Made by a program: the position numbers and the translations under genes. Shown here in pieces: positions 32,436-43,383 of a stretch of DNA of 64,000 nt (position 1 is its first letter; the number at the start of each line of letters is the position of its first letter). The stretch comes from Paraburkholderia sp. (GTDB lineage: Bacteria > Pseudomonadota > Gammaproteobacteria > Burkholderiales > Burkholderiaceae). The notes under the pieces are model-generated. The model did no database searches. It was not told where the DNA came from and saw only the letters and a list, made by a program, of their open reading frames with translations. The stretch is taken from contig NZ_JAMXLH010000035.1 in the NCBI RefSeq assembly GCF_024281035.1, positions 1 to 64,000 of the forward strand, given 5' to 3'.

Positions 32436-32512
32436 TGGTCGGGGTGAGAGGATTCGAACCTCCGGCCTCTACGTCCCGAACGTAGCGCTCTACCAGGCTA
32501 AGCTACACCCCG
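32436..32512 (-). tRNA. tRNA-Pro (anticodon CGG)
   Basis: The 77-nt cloverleaf folds completely: acceptor CGGGGTG with CACCCCG, an anticodon arm CTACG/CGTAG with loop TTCGGGA (anticodon CGG), and a T arm with GTTCGAATC. The CCA end is encoded (32436-32438 on the minus strand). It reads CCG proline codons. No integrase or duplicated 3' end is seen nearby, so it is not marking an island here. Confidence 0.95.
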
Positions 32513-32570
32513 AAATTTCCTGCTATACATCCTGCTACTCAACTAGACTTTACAGCTTGCTTCGTCTTCT

Positions 32571-33563
32571 TCAAGACTGGCGCGTCGTCGAGTAAGAACA
32601 TAATTCTAGCAGGCTATCTTTGTAAATGGAAGAGGGGAAGGCTGAAATTGCATCGGCGGCGGCCTGTGCCTCGGCCTTCGCGCACGCGAGCGTGTGATCG
32701 AGCGCGCCCGAGCGCGTGATCGCCGTGAAGATTTCATTGAAGCGCGTCGTGCCGCCCTGCTCGATGGCTTCGCGCGCAAGCGCCGATTCCGCTGCCGTGC
32801 CGTGCTCGATCAGCCAGATGAGCGGCAGCGTGGGCTTGCCTTCGCGCAGATCGTCGCCGGCGTTCTTTCCCATCGCTTCGGCCGTGCCTGCGTAGTCGAG
32901 CCAGTCGTCCATGATCTGGAACGCCGTGCCGATGCGGCGGCCGAACTCCGCAGCCGCTTCCTCGGTGCGCGCATCCGACCCCGAGAGCACCGCGCCGAGC
33001 TGCGCCGCAGCCTCGAAAAGCTTCGCCGTCTTGTAACGGATCACGCGCATGTAGCGGGACACGTCCACGTCGGCGTCGTGCATGTTCAGGAGCTGGAGCA
33101 CTTCGCCTTCGGAGATGATCGTCGTGGCCTGCGACAGGATCTCCATCACGCGCATCTTGCCCACGCCCACCATCATTTCGAACGAGCGCGAATACAGATA
33201 ATCGCCGACCAGCACGCTCGCCGCGTTGCCAAACAGCGCATTGGCCGTCTGGCGGCCGCGCCGCAGGTCGGATTCGTCGACCACGTCGTCGTGCAGCAGC
33301 GTCGCCGTGTGGATGAACTCGACCACGGCGGCGAGTGAGTGCCGGTGCGTGCTGCGGTCGCCGAGCGCGCCAGCCACGAGCAGCAGCAGCGCCGGGCGCA
33401 GCCGTTTGCCTCCCGCGCCGATGATGTACTCGGAGATCTGGTTGATCAGCATTACCTCGGACGCCAGGCTTTGCCGGATGACGCGGTTGACCTGCTCCAT
33501 GTCAGCGGCGATCGGGGCAAGCAGGGTAGTTGCGCTGGGGGTAGGGGTGGCGGTGGACGGCAT
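32571..33563 (-). CDS. ispB: Octaprenyl diphosphate synthase
   Basis: A 330-residue trans-polyprenyl synthase that makes the ubiquinone side chain (C40 in this group). The first and second aspartate-rich motifs are LLHDDVVDESD near residue 93 and QIMDDWLDY near 218. GGKRLRP and the EGEVLQL segment are also present. The residues before the first motif, which set chain length, do not allow the exact product to be read. It is divergent from rplU, the standard arrangement. Confidence 0.94.
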   Translation of the reverse strand: MPSTATPTPSATTLLAPIAADMEQVNRVIRQSLASEVMLINQISEYIIGAGGKRLRPALLLLVAGALGDRSTHRHSLAAVVEFIHTATLLHDDVVDESDLRRGRQTANALFGNAASVLVGDYLYSRSFEMMVGVGKMRVMEILSQATTIISEGEVLQLLNMHDADVDVSRYMRVIRYKTAKLFEAAAQLGAVLSGSDARTEEAAAEFGRRIGTAFQIMDDWLDYAGTAEAMGKNAGDDLREGKPTLPLIWLIEHGTAAESALAREAIEQGGTTRFNEIFTAITRSGALDHTLACAKAEAQAAADAISAFPSSIYKDSLLELCSYSTTRQS

Positions 33564-33890
33564 GATGACGTTTATCGATAGTGCCGCGGATTATAAGGCG
33601 AATCGCGCGATTCCCGGACGTTGTCATTCTGTCCTGGTCGCTTCCGCGTCGGTTCCTGATCGCTTCCGTGCAGCTTTCTCGTAGTTTCCAGGTGGCGAGC
33701 GGCGATCCCGTCAGGGGCGGCGCCCGGAAAAGGCGCGCCGGGCGGTGCCTGGACGCCTGCTCGCGTCCGGCGTCAAGGAGTTTTGACTGCGCAGCTAACC
33801 CCATGTATAATCAGCGGTTTCCAGCGCCAAATGCAGTTCGCAGGTTTGTCAACAAACAGGCTGGAAAGTATTCTCAGAGTGAGGTTCTCA
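33564..33890 (+). promoter_or_regulatory. ispB/rplU divergent region with the rplU-rpmA promoter
   Basis: A near-consensus sigma-70 promoter reads TTGACT (33783-33788), 17 bases, TATAAT (33806-33811). Transcription should begin near 33818, leaving a leader of about 70 bases before rplU. No L21-binding leader structure was identified. The rest of this 327-base gap shows nothing else recognisable. Confidence 0.85.
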
Positions 33891-34202
33891 ATGTACGCGG
33901 TCATAAAAACCGGCGGCAAGCAGTATAAGGTTGCCGTTGGCGAAAAACTTAAAGTAGAACAGATACCGGCAGACATTGACGCAGAAATCACGCTCGACCA
34001 GGTTCTCGCAGTGGGCGAAGGCGAATCGATTAAGTTCGGTACGCCGCTGGTCAGTGGGGCTTCCGTCAAGGCTACCGTTGTCTCGCAAGGTCGTCACGCC
34101 AAAGTGACCATCTTCAAGATGCGCCGCCGGAAGCACTACCAGAAGCACGGCGGCCACCGCCAGAACTACACCGAACTGCGCATCGACGCGATCAACGCTT
34201 AA
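33891..34202 (+). CDS. rplU: 50S ribosomal protein L21
   Basis: A 103-residue protein of the large subunit that binds 23S rRNA with L20. [14 protein letters not shown] at the start and [16 protein letters not shown] near the end are family signatures. An upstream in-frame extension to 33783 covers the promoter and is rejected. It is first of rplU-rpmA. Confidence 0.98.
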   Translation: MYAVIKTGGKQYKVAVGEKLKVEQIPADIDAEITLDQVLAVGEGESIKFGTPLVSGASVKATVVSQGRHAKVTIFKMRRRKHYQKHGGHRQNYTELRIDAINA

Positions 34203-34239
34203 GTCGACGCAAAGCGCACGAAGGTAAAGGAGCAAACAA

Positions 34240-34503
34240 ATGGCACACAAAAAGGCTGGCGGTTCCTCGCGGAACGGCCGTGACTCAGAGTCGAAACGAC
34301 TTGGCGTGAAGGTGTTCGGCGGCCAGGCGATCCTCGCAGGCGGCATCATCGTTCGCCAGCGCGGCACCCGCATGCACCCGGGCAACAACGTCGGCATCGG
34401 CAAGGACCACACGCTGTACGCGCTGGTTGACGGCCACGTCACGTTCACGACCAAGGGCGCAGCGAATAAGCACATGGTCAACGTCGTCCCGGCAGCGGCC
34501 TAA
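34240..34503 (+). CDS. rpmA: 50S ribosomal protein L27
   Basis: An 87-residue protein whose N-terminal tail reaches the peptidyl transferase centre. [18 protein letters not shown] is the classical start. The AAAGGAG ribosome site lies 6 to 7 bases before the ATG. There is no N-terminal extension of the kind that is cleaved in Firmicutes. Confidence 0.98.
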   Translation: MAHKKAGGSSRNGRDSESKRLGVKVFGGQAILAGGIIVRQRGTRMHPGNNVGIGKDHTLYALVDGHVTFTTKGAANKHMVNVVPAAA

Positions 34504-34535
34504 GCTTTCTAGCCCGCTCGCAATCGACGCAAGGA

Positions 34536-34565
34536 AGGCCCCGCGAAGTTTGCGGGGCCTTTTTG
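34536..34565 (+). terminator. Terminator after rpmA
   Basis: AGGCCCCGC and GCGGGGCCT form a 9-bp stem with a 7-base loop, followed by five T. It separates the ribosomal pair from obgE, which then needs its own promoter. Confidence 0.93.
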
Positions 34566-34681
34566 TTTATTGTTGTTTATCGTTGTCGATTGGCCCGGGC
34601 CATGCCGGCAGCAGACGTTCGGCCAGGTTGGTCAAGCGAAGCTGCGCGCGGCAAAATAACGACATCCACGGGACGGAGTAA

Positions 34682-35794
<1,113 letters not shown>

Positions 35795-35868
35795 TACCTC
35801 GCCAGTGTCGGCGCGCGGGGCGCGCCGGCGGTCGCATCGTCATCCGTTATTTGGGGAGATCGCGCAGT

Positions 35869-36987
35869 ATGCGTTCCGTCATCGCCGATTCCCGGCGTCT
35901 GGTAGTGAAAGTCGGTTCGAGCCTCGTCACGAACGACGGCCGGGGGCTCGATCACGCGGCGATCGGCCGCTGGGCCAAGCAGATCGCGGCGCTGCGCTCG
36001 CAAGGCAAGGAAGTGGTGCTGGTCAGCTCGGGTGCAATTGCCGAAGGCATGCAGCGGCTCGGGTGGTCGAAGCGCCCGCGTGAAATCGACGAACTGCAGG
36101 CAGCCGCGGCCGTTGGCCAGATGGGGCTCGCCCACGTGTACGAGAGCCGTTTTGCCGAGCATGGCATCCGCACGGCACAGATCCTGCTCACGCACGCCGA
36201 CCTCGCAGATCGCGAACGCTATCTGAACGCGCGCTCGACGCTGCTCACGCTGCTGCGTCTCGGCGTCGTGCCGATCATCAACGAGAACGACACGGTCGTC
36301 ACCGACGAAATCAAGTTCGGCGACAACGACACGCTCGGCGCACTCGTCGCCAATCTGATCGAGGGCGACGCGCTCATCATCCTGACCGACCAGAGCGGCC
36401 TTTACACGGCCGATCCGCGCAAGGATCCGTCGGCGACGCTCGTTCAGGAAGCGGACGCGGGCGACCCGGAACTCGAAGCGATGGCGGGCGGCGCCGGATC
36501 GAGCATCGGCCGCGGCGGCATGCTGACCAAGATCCTCGCGGCCAAGCGCGCAGCGCACAGCGGCGCGAATACCGTGATCGCGAGCGGTCGCGAGTCCGAG
36601 GTTCTCGTGCGTCTTGCTGCGGGCGAGGCGATCGGCACGCAGTTGATCGCGCGCACCGCACGCATGGCCGCACGCAAGCAGTGGATGACCGACCACCTGC
36701 AGGTGCGCGGGCACGTCGTGATCGACGATGGCGCCGTTCAGAAGCTGACCACCGACGGCAAAAGCCTGCTGCCGATTGGCGTGACCGGCGTGCACGGCGC
36801 TTTTGCGCGCGGCGAGGTGATTGCGTGTCTGAACCTTGCGGGCGTCGAGGTCGCGCGTGGACTCACCAACTACAGCAGCGCGGAAGCAAACCTGATCCAG
36901 CGTCACGCGAGCAGCGAGATCGAGAGTGTCCTCGGTTACATGCTCGAACCCGAACTGATCCACCGCGACAATCTCGTGCTCGTCTGA
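35869..36987 (+). CDS. proB: Glutamate 5-kinase ProB
   Basis: A 372-residue amino-acid kinase with a C-terminal PUA domain; it makes gamma-glutamyl phosphate in proline synthesis and is feedback inhibited by proline. [27 protein letters not shown] and [17 protein letters not shown] are kinase signatures. The PUA part begins near residue 285. The ATG at 35869 with a GGGGAG site upstream is preferred over one six codons earlier. A 74-base gap follows obgE. Confidence 0.96.
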   Translation: MRSVIADSRRLVVKVGSSLVTNDGRGLDHAAIGRWAKQIAALRSQGKEVVLVSSGAIAEGMQRLGWSKRPREIDELQAAAAVGQMGLAHVYESRFAEHGIRTAQILLTHADLADRERYLNARSTLLTLLRLGVVPIINENDTVVTDEIKFGDNDTLGALVANLIEGDALIILTDQSGLYTADPRKDPSATLVQEADAGDPELEAMAGGAGSSIGRGGMLTKILAAKRAAHSGANTVIASGRESEVLVRLAAGEAIGTQLIARTARMAARKQWMTDHLQVRGHVVIDDGAVQKLTTDGKSLLPIGVTGVHGAFARGEVIACLNLAGVEVARGLTNYSSAEANLIQRHASSEIESVLGYMLEPELIHRDNLVLV

Positions 36988-37010
36988 CGTCCTTCATACG
37001 CGCACCCAGC

Positions 37011-37047
37011 AAAAAAGCCGCGCCGGCGCAGAGCCGGGGCGGCTTTC
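37011..37047. terminator. Bidirectional terminator between proB and the CNP1-like gene
   Basis: AAAGCCGC and GCGGCTTT flank an inner GCCGGC/GCCGG stem, with A and T runs outside. It serves both convergent genes. Confidence 0.85.
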
Positions 37048-37079
37048 GTACTTGAAGGACGCAGCTTCAGGACGTAGCG

Positions 37080-37643
37080 TCAGCGAACGAACGAGGATTG
37101 CGTGCGTCCGTAACGCAGGTTCTGGAGGATGACCGACGCTTTCGCCACGGGCAACTTGTTCGCGCAGAAGTAGTCCTGATAGAGCGAGGCGTGATACGCG
37201 TTCAACGAGCCGTTCTCGATGCGCGACCAGTCGTTCGCCACGGTTTTGTCCCAGCCGTTGTGATCGGCGTCGAGGCTCGCGTAGAGGCGCCACTCGTACG
37301 TATCGCAGCGAATTCCTTCGTAGTTCACGTTGCGCGCGCCCGTAGGGCTCGTGATGACGATCGTGTAGCGCACGACGCCGTCCGTACCGACCGTCAGCGA
37401 TGCGGGATCGACGGCGAACTTGAGCGGCGTGTTGTTGGAGACGTCGAACGGCAGCAGCTTCGCGCCGGCCTGGGGCAGCGACGGCAGCCCTTCGAGCTTG
37501 TTTTCCTGCCAGTCGCCTTTACGGTCGAGCAGATAGACGAACGCGCTGTCGTCCTTGTTGGTGGGGCCAGAGCTGCCGCAACCGGCCAGCAGGACGCTAC
37601 TTGCGGCTGCGGCGCACACCGCAGCAAGAGCAATTCGGTTCAA
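37080..37643 (-). CDS. CNP1-like family lipoprotein
   Basis: A 187-residue predicted lipoprotein. A signal peptide ends at the lipobox LLAG followed by Cys at about residue 22. The mature part (GDWQENKLEGLP to NYEGIRCDTYEWRLY) matches the CNP1-like family known mainly from betaproteobacteria, function unknown. I chose a TTG start because AAGGGA lies 8 bases upstream and it gives a compact signal peptide; an in-frame ATG at 37664 would add seven residues. Confidence 0.8.
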   Translation of the reverse strand: MNRIALAAVCAAAASSVLLAGCGSSGPTNKDDSAFVYLLDRKGDWQENKLEGLPSLPQAGAKLLPFDVSNNTPLKFAVDPASLTVGTDGVVRYTIVITSPTGARNVNYEGIRCDTYEWRLYASLDADHNGWDKTVANDWSRIENGSLNAYHASLYQDYFCANKLPVAKASVILQNLRYGRTQSSFVR

Positions 37644-37766
37644 ATTGATTTCCCTTCGTAGCAACGTCGCGACGCGCGCGAAGAGCGCCGCGACGCAAAT
37701 GCAAACGGCGACGCGAGTCTCGCTCGCGCCGCCGGTTCTCGTGTCCAGCGCGCCGTCGTCGGCTTG

Positions 37767-38432
37767 TCAGTCATGCTCGTCCGGCGCAGGCACGATCATA
37801 CTCTGGCCCGGCCCGCAGTCGCTTTCGGCCTCTGCGCCGTCCGGTTCGTGGACGAGCGCAGGCTCGGCCTGCACCGCGTTGGCGTGCGCCGACGTGACGA
37901 CGCGCGGATAGCGCACTTCGTGAGCGTGCACGCAGGCACGATCCTGCCGCGCCGCTGCGGGGCGCCGCAGGAAGCGCGACAATTCCGTCAACGCGAGTTG
38001 ATAGACGTCGCGCTTGAACTCGATGACCGCTTCGAGCGGCACCCAGTATTCGTTCCAGCGCCACGCATCGAACTCGGGATGCTCCGTTGCCCGCAGGCAG
38101 ATATCGCAATCGCGCCCGACCATGCGCAGCAGAAACCAGATCTGCTTCTGACCGCGATAATGGCCGCGCACTTCGCGCTTGATGAACTTGTCCGGCACCT
38201 CATAACGCAACCAGTCGCGTGTGCGACCGACGATCTTGACGTGCTCAGGTAGCAGCCCGGTTTCTTCTTGCAACTCCCGATACATTGCCTGCATGGGGGT
38301 CTCACCATATTTGATGCCCCCTTGCGGAAACTGCCAGGAATGTTCGCGAACCCGCTTGCCCCAAAACACCTCGTTATGCGCGTTCAAGAGGATGATGCCG
38401 ACGTTCGGGCGAAAGCCTTCACGATCCAGCAT
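37767..38432 (-). CDS. rppH: RNA pyrophosphohydrolase RppH
   Basis: A 221-residue Nudix enzyme that removes pyrophosphate from the 5' end of mRNA and so triggers decay. The Nudix box [17 protein letters not shown] then QEETGL is at about residues 38-60. [13 protein letters not shown] and HSWQFPQGG are typical. After about residue 158 it carries a 60-residue low-complexity tail absent from E. coli RppH (176 residues). A TATAAT on the minus strand (38466-38471) about 35 bases upstream is a likely -10 element. Confidence 0.94.
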   Translation of the reverse strand: MLDREGFRPNVGIILLNAHNEVFWGKRVREHSWQFPQGGIKYGETPMQAMYRELQEETGLLPEHVKIVGRTRDWLRYEVPDKFIKREVRGHYRGQKQIWFLLRMVGRDCDICLRATEHPEFDAWRWNEYWVPLEAVIEFKRDVYQLALTELSRFLRRPAAARQDRACVHAHEVRYPRVVTSAHANAVQAEPALVHEPDGAEAESDCGPGQSMIVPAPDEHD

Positions 38433-38710
38433 ACAACCACCTTCGAATCCTTTAAAATTGCTTTGATTATAAACAGATAACGGTCCTCACGCACCCGAGC
38501 GCCGGAAGATTGGAGCGATTTACTGCGCATTCTCGCAAGAGCGCGCAAACGACGCGCGCAATCAAGGTACGAAGGGGCGTTCGCTCGCGAGGTCGGCCCG
38601 CGCCCTGTTTAGTGCGCTAGCATGTCGACACCGCGCAGTTCCGGGAATTCCTATACCCGTTTCACCTTGTTCGGGCGGTCCGCACGGGCCGCCGCTTTTG
38701 GAAAATCTGA

Positions 38711-40450
38711 ATGAAAGCCTCCCGTTTCTTTATCGGCACCCTGAAGGAAGCGCCTGCTGACGCCGAGATCGTCAGCCATAAGTTGATGGTTCGCGCGGGC
38801 ATGATCCGTCGCGTCGCAGGCGGCATCTACAACTATCTGCCGATCGGCCTGCGCTCGATCCGCAAGGTCGAGCAGATCGTGCGCGAGGAAATGAACCGCG
38901 CGGGTGCGATCGAACTGCTGATGCCGTCGGTGCAGCCGGCCGAGCTGTGGCAGGAATCGGGACGCTGGGAGCAATACGGGCCGGAGCTGCTGCGCTTCAA
39001 GGACCGCAAGCAGAGCGATTTCGTGATGGGGCCGACGCACGAGGAAGTCATCACCGACATTGCGCGCAACCAGATCAAGAGCTACCGGCAGATGCCGGTG
39101 AATTTCTATCAGGTGCAGACGAAGTTCCGCGACGAAATCCGTCCCCGTTTCGGCGTGATGCGCGGCCGCGAGTTCATCATGAAGGACGCGTATTCGTTCG
39201 ATAAGGACGTCGACGGTCTCAAGGTTTCGTACCAGAAGATGTATGACGCCTACACGCGGATCTTCACGCGTCTGGGCCTCCAGTTCCGCGCCGTGGCGGC
39301 CGATAACGGTTCGATCGGCGGCAGCGGTTCGCACGAATTCCACGTGATCGCCGAGACCGGCGAGGACGACATCGCCTACTGCCCGACGTCCGATTTCGCG
39401 GCGAACGTCGAAGCCGCCGACGCGCTGCCGCTCATTGCGCAACGCGGTGCGGCAACCGAGGCGCTCACGAAGACCGCTACGCCGGGCGCGCCGAAGTGCG
39501 AGCAGGTCGCCGAGCTGCTCGGCATTCCGCTCGAGCGCACGATCAAATCGATCGTGCTGGCGACGGATCACGGCGAAGGCGCCGAACCGACGATCTGGCT
39601 GTTGCTCCTGCGCGGCGACCACGATCTGAACGAGATCAAGGCGAGCAAGCTCGAAGGCCTCGGCAATTTCCGCTTCGCGACCGAAGCCGAGATCGTCGAA
39701 TGGTTCGGCACGCCGCCGGGCTACCTCGGCCCGATCGGCACGAAGAAGCCGGTGAAGGTGATCGCCGATTCGACGGTCGCGAACATGAGCGACTTCGTCG
39801 TCGGGGCGAACGAAGTGGACTTCCACACGACGGGCGTGAACTGGGGCCGCGATCTGCCGGAACCGGTCGTCGCAGACATCCGCAACGTGAAGAAGGGCGA
39901 TCCTTCGCCGGACGGCAAGGGCGTGCTCGACATCTGCCGCGGCATCGAAGTGGGCCACGTGTTCCAGCTCGGCACGAAATACTCCGAAGCGATGAACGCC
40001 ACGTTCCTCGGTGAAAACGGCAAGCCGCAACCGATGCAGATGGGCTGCTACGGCATCGGCGTCACGCGTATTCTCGGTGCCGCGATCGAACAGAACTTCG
40101 ACGACAAGGGCATCATCTGGCCGGAATCGATCGCACCGTTCCAGGTCGTCGTGTGCCCGATGGGGCTCGACCGCAGCGAGCTCGTGCGCGAGCACGCCGG
40201 GCGCGTCTACGACGAGCTCGTGAAGGCGGGCGTCGACGTGATCCTCGACGATCGCGGCGAGCGTCCGGGCGTCATGTTCGCGGACTGGGAACTGATCGGC
40301 GTGCCGCATCGTCTCGTGATCGGCGAGCGCGGCCTGAAGGAAGGCAAGATCGAGTACCAGGGCCGCCGCGACACGGAAGCGACGCTGCTGCCGGCCGACG
40401 AGGCCGCGCAGACTGTGGCGCAGAAGGTCCGCGCCGCACTCGCGCGCTAA
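38711..40450 (+). CDS. proS: Prolyl-tRNA synthetase
   Basis: A 579-residue class II synthetase. [19 protein letters not shown] opens the protein; motif 2 ([26 protein letters not shown]) is near residue 140. The bacterial editing insertion (about 225-405) that clears mischarged Ala-tRNA-Pro is present. Motif 3 lies in GCYGIGVTR. It charges, among others, the tRNA-Pro at 32.4 kb. No leader regulation was recognised in the 278-base gap upstream. Confidence 0.97.
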   Translation: MKASRFFIGTLKEAPADAEIVSHKLMVRAGMIRRVAGGIYNYLPIGLRSIRKVEQIVREEMNRAGAIELLMPSVQPAELWQESGRWEQYGPELLRFKDRKQSDFVMGPTHEEVITDIARNQIKSYRQMPVNFYQVQTKFRDEIRPRFGVMRGREFIMKDAYSFDKDVDGLKVSYQKMYDAYTRIFTRLGLQFRAVAADNGSIGGSGSHEFHVIAETGEDDIAYCPTSDFAANVEAADALPLIAQRGAATEALTKTATPGAPKCEQVAELLGIPLERTIKSIVLATDHGEGAEPTIWLLLLRGDHDLNEIKASKLEGLGNFRFATEAEIVEWFGTPPGYLGPIGTKKPVKVIADSTVANMSDFVVGANEVDFHTTGVNWGRDLPEPVVADIRNVKKGDPSPDGKGVLDICRGIEVGHVFQLGTKYSEAMNATFLGENGKPQPMQMGCYGIGVTRILGAAIEQNFDDKGIIWPESIAPFQVVVCPMGLDRSELVREHAGRVYDELVKAGVDVILDDRGERPGVMFADWELIGVPHRLVIGERGLKEGKIEYQGRRDTEATLLPADEAAQTVAQKVRAALAR

Positions 40451-40471
40451 GCGTCACGGAGCACGGCAAGC

Positions 40472-41071
40472 GTGGAGTACAGCTTTCTGTCCGCGACGGT
40501 CCTGCTGCTGCTCATCACCGATCCGCTCGGCAACATTCCGCTCTTCATCGGGTGTTTGCACCATGTGGCGCCGCAACGCCGGGCGATCGTGATCCTGAGA
40601 GAAGTGGCGATCGCGTTCGTGATCCTGCTCATCTTCATGGTGGCCGGCAACGGCTTCCTGCGGATGATGGGGCTCACGGATACGTCGCTGCGCATCGGCG
40701 GCGGCATCGTCCTGTTCCTGATCGCGCTGCGCATGATCTTTCCGCATCCGGGCGGTCCGTTCGGCGGCAGCGACAAGGGCGGCGAGCCGCTTATCGTGCC
40801 GCTCGCCATTCCGGCGCTGGCGGGGCCCTCGGCGCTCGCGACGGTCATGCTGCTCACCTCGCAGGCGCCGGGCAAGCTGCTCGAATGGATTGCGGCGCTC
40901 ACAGTGACGATGGTGGTTTGCGCGGTCGTGCTCGTGCTGGCCGAGCGCATTCAGCAGTGGCTCGGCGAGCGTGTGGTGACGGCGTTCGAACGGCTCATGG
41001 GACTCGTGCTCGTGGCGATTTCGGTCGAGATGATCCTCGCGGGGATCAGCAAGTTCGTCCACAGCCTTTGA
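40472..41071 (+). CDS. MarC family membrane protein
   Basis: A 199-residue polytopic inner-membrane protein with about six hydrophobic segments, ITDPLGNIPLF near the start and PLAIPALAGPSALAT in the middle, both typical of MarC/YhgN. The family was once linked to antibiotic resistance but its substrate is unknown. Start is GTG, 21 bases after proS, so it may be co-transcribed. Confidence 0.9.
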   Translation: MEYSFLSATVLLLLITDPLGNIPLFIGCLHHVAPQRRAIVILREVAIAFVILLIFMVAGNGFLRMMGLTDTSLRIGGGIVLFLIALRMIFPHPGGPFGGSDKGGEPLIVPLAIPALAGPSALATVMLLTSQAPGKLLEWIAALTVTMVVCAVVLVLAERIQQWLGERVVTAFERLMGLVLVAISVEMILAGISKFVHSL

Positions 41072-41092
41072 TATCCGGCGAATGCGCCAACG

Positions 41093-41118
41093 AAAAAGCC
41101 GCCCTTCGGGGCGGCTTA
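41093..41118. terminator. Terminator between marC-like gene and hpt
   Basis: AAGCCGCCC and GGGCGGCTT form a 9-bp stem with a TTC-type loop, preceded by an A run. The T tract on the plus strand is short (TTAAT), while on the minus strand the A run gives a good T tract, so it probably acts best for hpt. Confidence 0.7.
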
Positions 41119-41211
41119 ATAGGATCGGGCTGACCATAGATTTTTATGCTGCGCGTTACGCGCGAGCGGCGGGGCGCATGAAATCGCTTCTGTGCTTGCT
41201 TATGCGTCCGC

Positions 41212-41763
41212 CTATGCGTCTTCCGTCAGCGCACGGATGGTCGGCAGATTGCGCCAGTAGCCCTTGGCGTCCATGCCGCAGCCGAACACATAGCGATCCG
41301 GCACCGGGAAGCCGCAGTAGTCGGGATGCAGCGGCTTCGCCTTCGGGATGATCTTCTCGCACAGCACAGCCGACAGGAATCGCTTCGCACCCATCGCGAG
41401 AATGCGGTCGCGGATCGCGGCCATCGTCTCGCCTTCGTCGAGGATATCGTCGAGCACCAGCACCACGCGATCCTTCACCGACTCGCGCGGCGCCACGCGC
41501 CACTGCATTTCGGCGCTGCCCTTGATGGCATTGCGATAGCGCGTGAGGTGGATGTAATCGAATTCGAGCGGGAAGTCGAGGTGAGGCAACAGCATGCCGG
41601 TGAAGACGGCGGCGCCGCCCATCACCGAAAGCACAAGCGGGAAGTCTTCGCTGACTTCGGCGCGGATGGCGTCGGCCATCCGGCCGATCGACTCATCGAC
41701 CGCTTGCCTGGAAACGATCTCTTCGGAGTGGCGGAATATGTGCAGGGCTTCTTCGCGATTCAT
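41212..41763 (-). CDS. hpt: Hypoxanthine-guanine phosphoribosyltransferase
   Basis: A 183-residue purine salvage enzyme that joins hypoxanthine or guanine to PRPP. The PRPP loop LVLDDILDEGETM lies near residues 100-112 and the early PPi-loop segment SVMGGAAVFTG near 46. YCGFPVPDRYVFGCGMD marks the C-terminal part. The exact base preference cannot be read from sequence. Confidence 0.92.
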   Translation of the reverse strand: MNREEALHIFRHSEEIVSRQAVDESIGRMADAIRAEVSEDFPLVLSVMGGAAVFTGMLLPHLDFPLEFDYIHLTRYRNAIKGSAEMQWRVAPRESVKDRVVLVLDDILDEGETMAAIRDRILAMGAKRFLSAVLCEKIIPKAKPLHPDYCGFPVPDRYVFGCGMDAKGYWRNLPTIRALTEDA

Positions 41764-41923
41764 GACTCAGGCGGGATCGTAGCTGTAGCTATTCAGTGTG
41801 GAAAATAACGCTGGCGCGCGCTACAGCATAAACCCGCGCTTTCCGGCTCGCGCGCCGCATTACGGAGATGGACCGCCGCGCGGCGCCTGAACGCATCCGG
41901 GCGCCGCGGCAGGGCCCGCAAGA

Positions 41924-43291
41924 TTACCGCATGCCGGGCATCATGCCCTTCATGCCGCGCATCATCTTCTGCAGATTGCCGCCCTTGAGCTTCTTCATCA
42001 TGGTGCGCATCTGCTCGTACTGGTTCAGCACGCGATTCACTTCCTGCACCTGCACGCCCGCGCCCGCCGCGATGCGGCGCTTGCGGGTCGCCTTGATGAG
42101 TTCAGGCTTGGCGCGCTCGGCGGCCGTCATCGAATTGATGATGCCTTCCATACGGCGCAGCTGCTTTTCGGCGATGCCCATGTCAGCGCCCGCGGCGGCC
42201 TGCTGGAACTGCGCCGGCAGCTTGTCCATGAGCGTCGAGAGACCGCCCATTTTCTTCATCTGCGAAAGCTGCGCGCGGAAATCGTTGAGATCGAAGTCGC
42301 CGCCTTTCTTGACCTTGTCGGCGAGCTTCTGCGCGGCCTGCACGTCGACGCCGCGCTGCGCTTCCTCGACGAGCGCGAGAATGTCGCCCATGCCGAGAAT
42401 CCGGTTCGCCATGCGATCCGGATGGAAGACTTCGAGGCCGTCGAGCTTTTCGGCGACGCCGACGAACTTGATCGGCTTGCCCGTGATGTGGCGCACGGAG
42501 AGCGCCGCGCCGCCGCGCGAGTCGCCATCGAGCTTGGTGAGCACGACGCCGGTGAGCGGCAGTGCGTCATTGAACGCCTTCGCGGTGTTGACGGCGTCCT
42601 GGCCGAGCATCGCATCGACGACGAAGAGCGTTTCTGCGGGATTGAGCGCCGAGTGAAGCGCGGTGATCTCGTTCATCATCGCTTCGTCGATGCCGAGACG
42701 GCCGGCCGTGTCGACGAGCAGCACGTCGTGATAGTGGCGCTTCGCCCAATCGACGGCCGCATTGGCGATGTCGACGGGTTTCTGGTCGGGCTGCGACGGG
42801 AAGAACTCGGCGCCGACCTGCTCGGTCACCGTCTTCAGCTGCGCGATGGCGGCCGGACGATAGACGTCGCACGAAACGGTGAGCACCTTCTTCTTGTGCT
42901 TGTCGCGCAGCAGCTTCGCGAGCTTGCCGACGGTGGTCGTTTTACCGGCGCCCTGCAGACCGGCCATCAGGATGACGGCGGGCGGCGAGACGGCGAGATT
43001 GAGTTCGGCGGCCTTGCCTTCGTAATCGCCGCCGATCACGGCGGTCAGCTCGCGCTGCACCACGCCGACGAGCGCCTGCCCGGGCGACAGGCTGCCGATC
43101 ACTTCTTCGCCGAGCGCCTTTTCCTTCACCTTGGCGATGAATTCGCGCACGACCGGCAGCGCGACGTCCGCTTCGAGCAGTGCGAGACGCACTTCGCGCA
43201 GCATTTCCTGCGTGTTGGCCTCGGTCAGCCGGGCTTCGCCGCGTAGCGTCTTGACGACGCGCGCCATCCGTTGAGTGAGATTGTCGAGCAT
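41924..43291 (-). CDS. ffh: Signal recognition particle protein Ffh
   Basis: A 455-residue SRP54 GTPase. An N domain is followed by the G domain with GLQGAGKTTT near residue 105, DTAGRLGID, and TKLDGDSRGGAAL. The C-terminal M domain (about 300-455) is Met-rich and ends MMRGMKGMMPGMR; it binds 4.5S RNA and signal sequences. It is divergent from the CcsA-like gene. Confidence 0.97.
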   Translation of the reverse strand: MLDNLTQRMARVVKTLRGEARLTEANTQEMLREVRLALLEADVALPVVREFIAKVKEKALGEEVIGSLSPGQALVGVVQRELTAVIGGDYEGKAAELNLAVSPPAVILMAGLQGAGKTTTVGKLAKLLRDKHKKKVLTVSCDVYRPAAIAQLKTVTEQVGAEFFPSQPDQKPVDIANAAVDWAKRHYHDVLLVDTAGRLGIDEAMMNEITALHSALNPAETLFVVDAMLGQDAVNTAKAFNDALPLTGVVLTKLDGDSRGGAALSVRHITGKPIKFVGVAEKLDGLEVFHPDRMANRILGMGDILALVEEAQRGVDVQAAQKLADKVKKGGDFDLNDFRAQLSQMKKMGGLSTLMDKLPAQFQQAAAGADMGIAEKQLRRMEGIINSMTAAERAKPELIKATRKRRIAAGAGVQVQEVNRVLNQYEQMRTMMKKLKGGNLQKMMRGMKGMMPGMR

Positions 43292-43383
43292 GGGGAGCGG
43301 TAGACAGTGCAGCCCGAGTCACAAGCGCGCGGGTGTAAGGGTGTAACCGTCGCAGCCTGAGGGGGCTATAGTAAACTTCGAAT

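Noticed and set aside
32436..32512. tRNA-Pro as an integration site for a genomic island
   Set aside because: No integrase, no duplicated 3' end and ordinary core genes on both sides.
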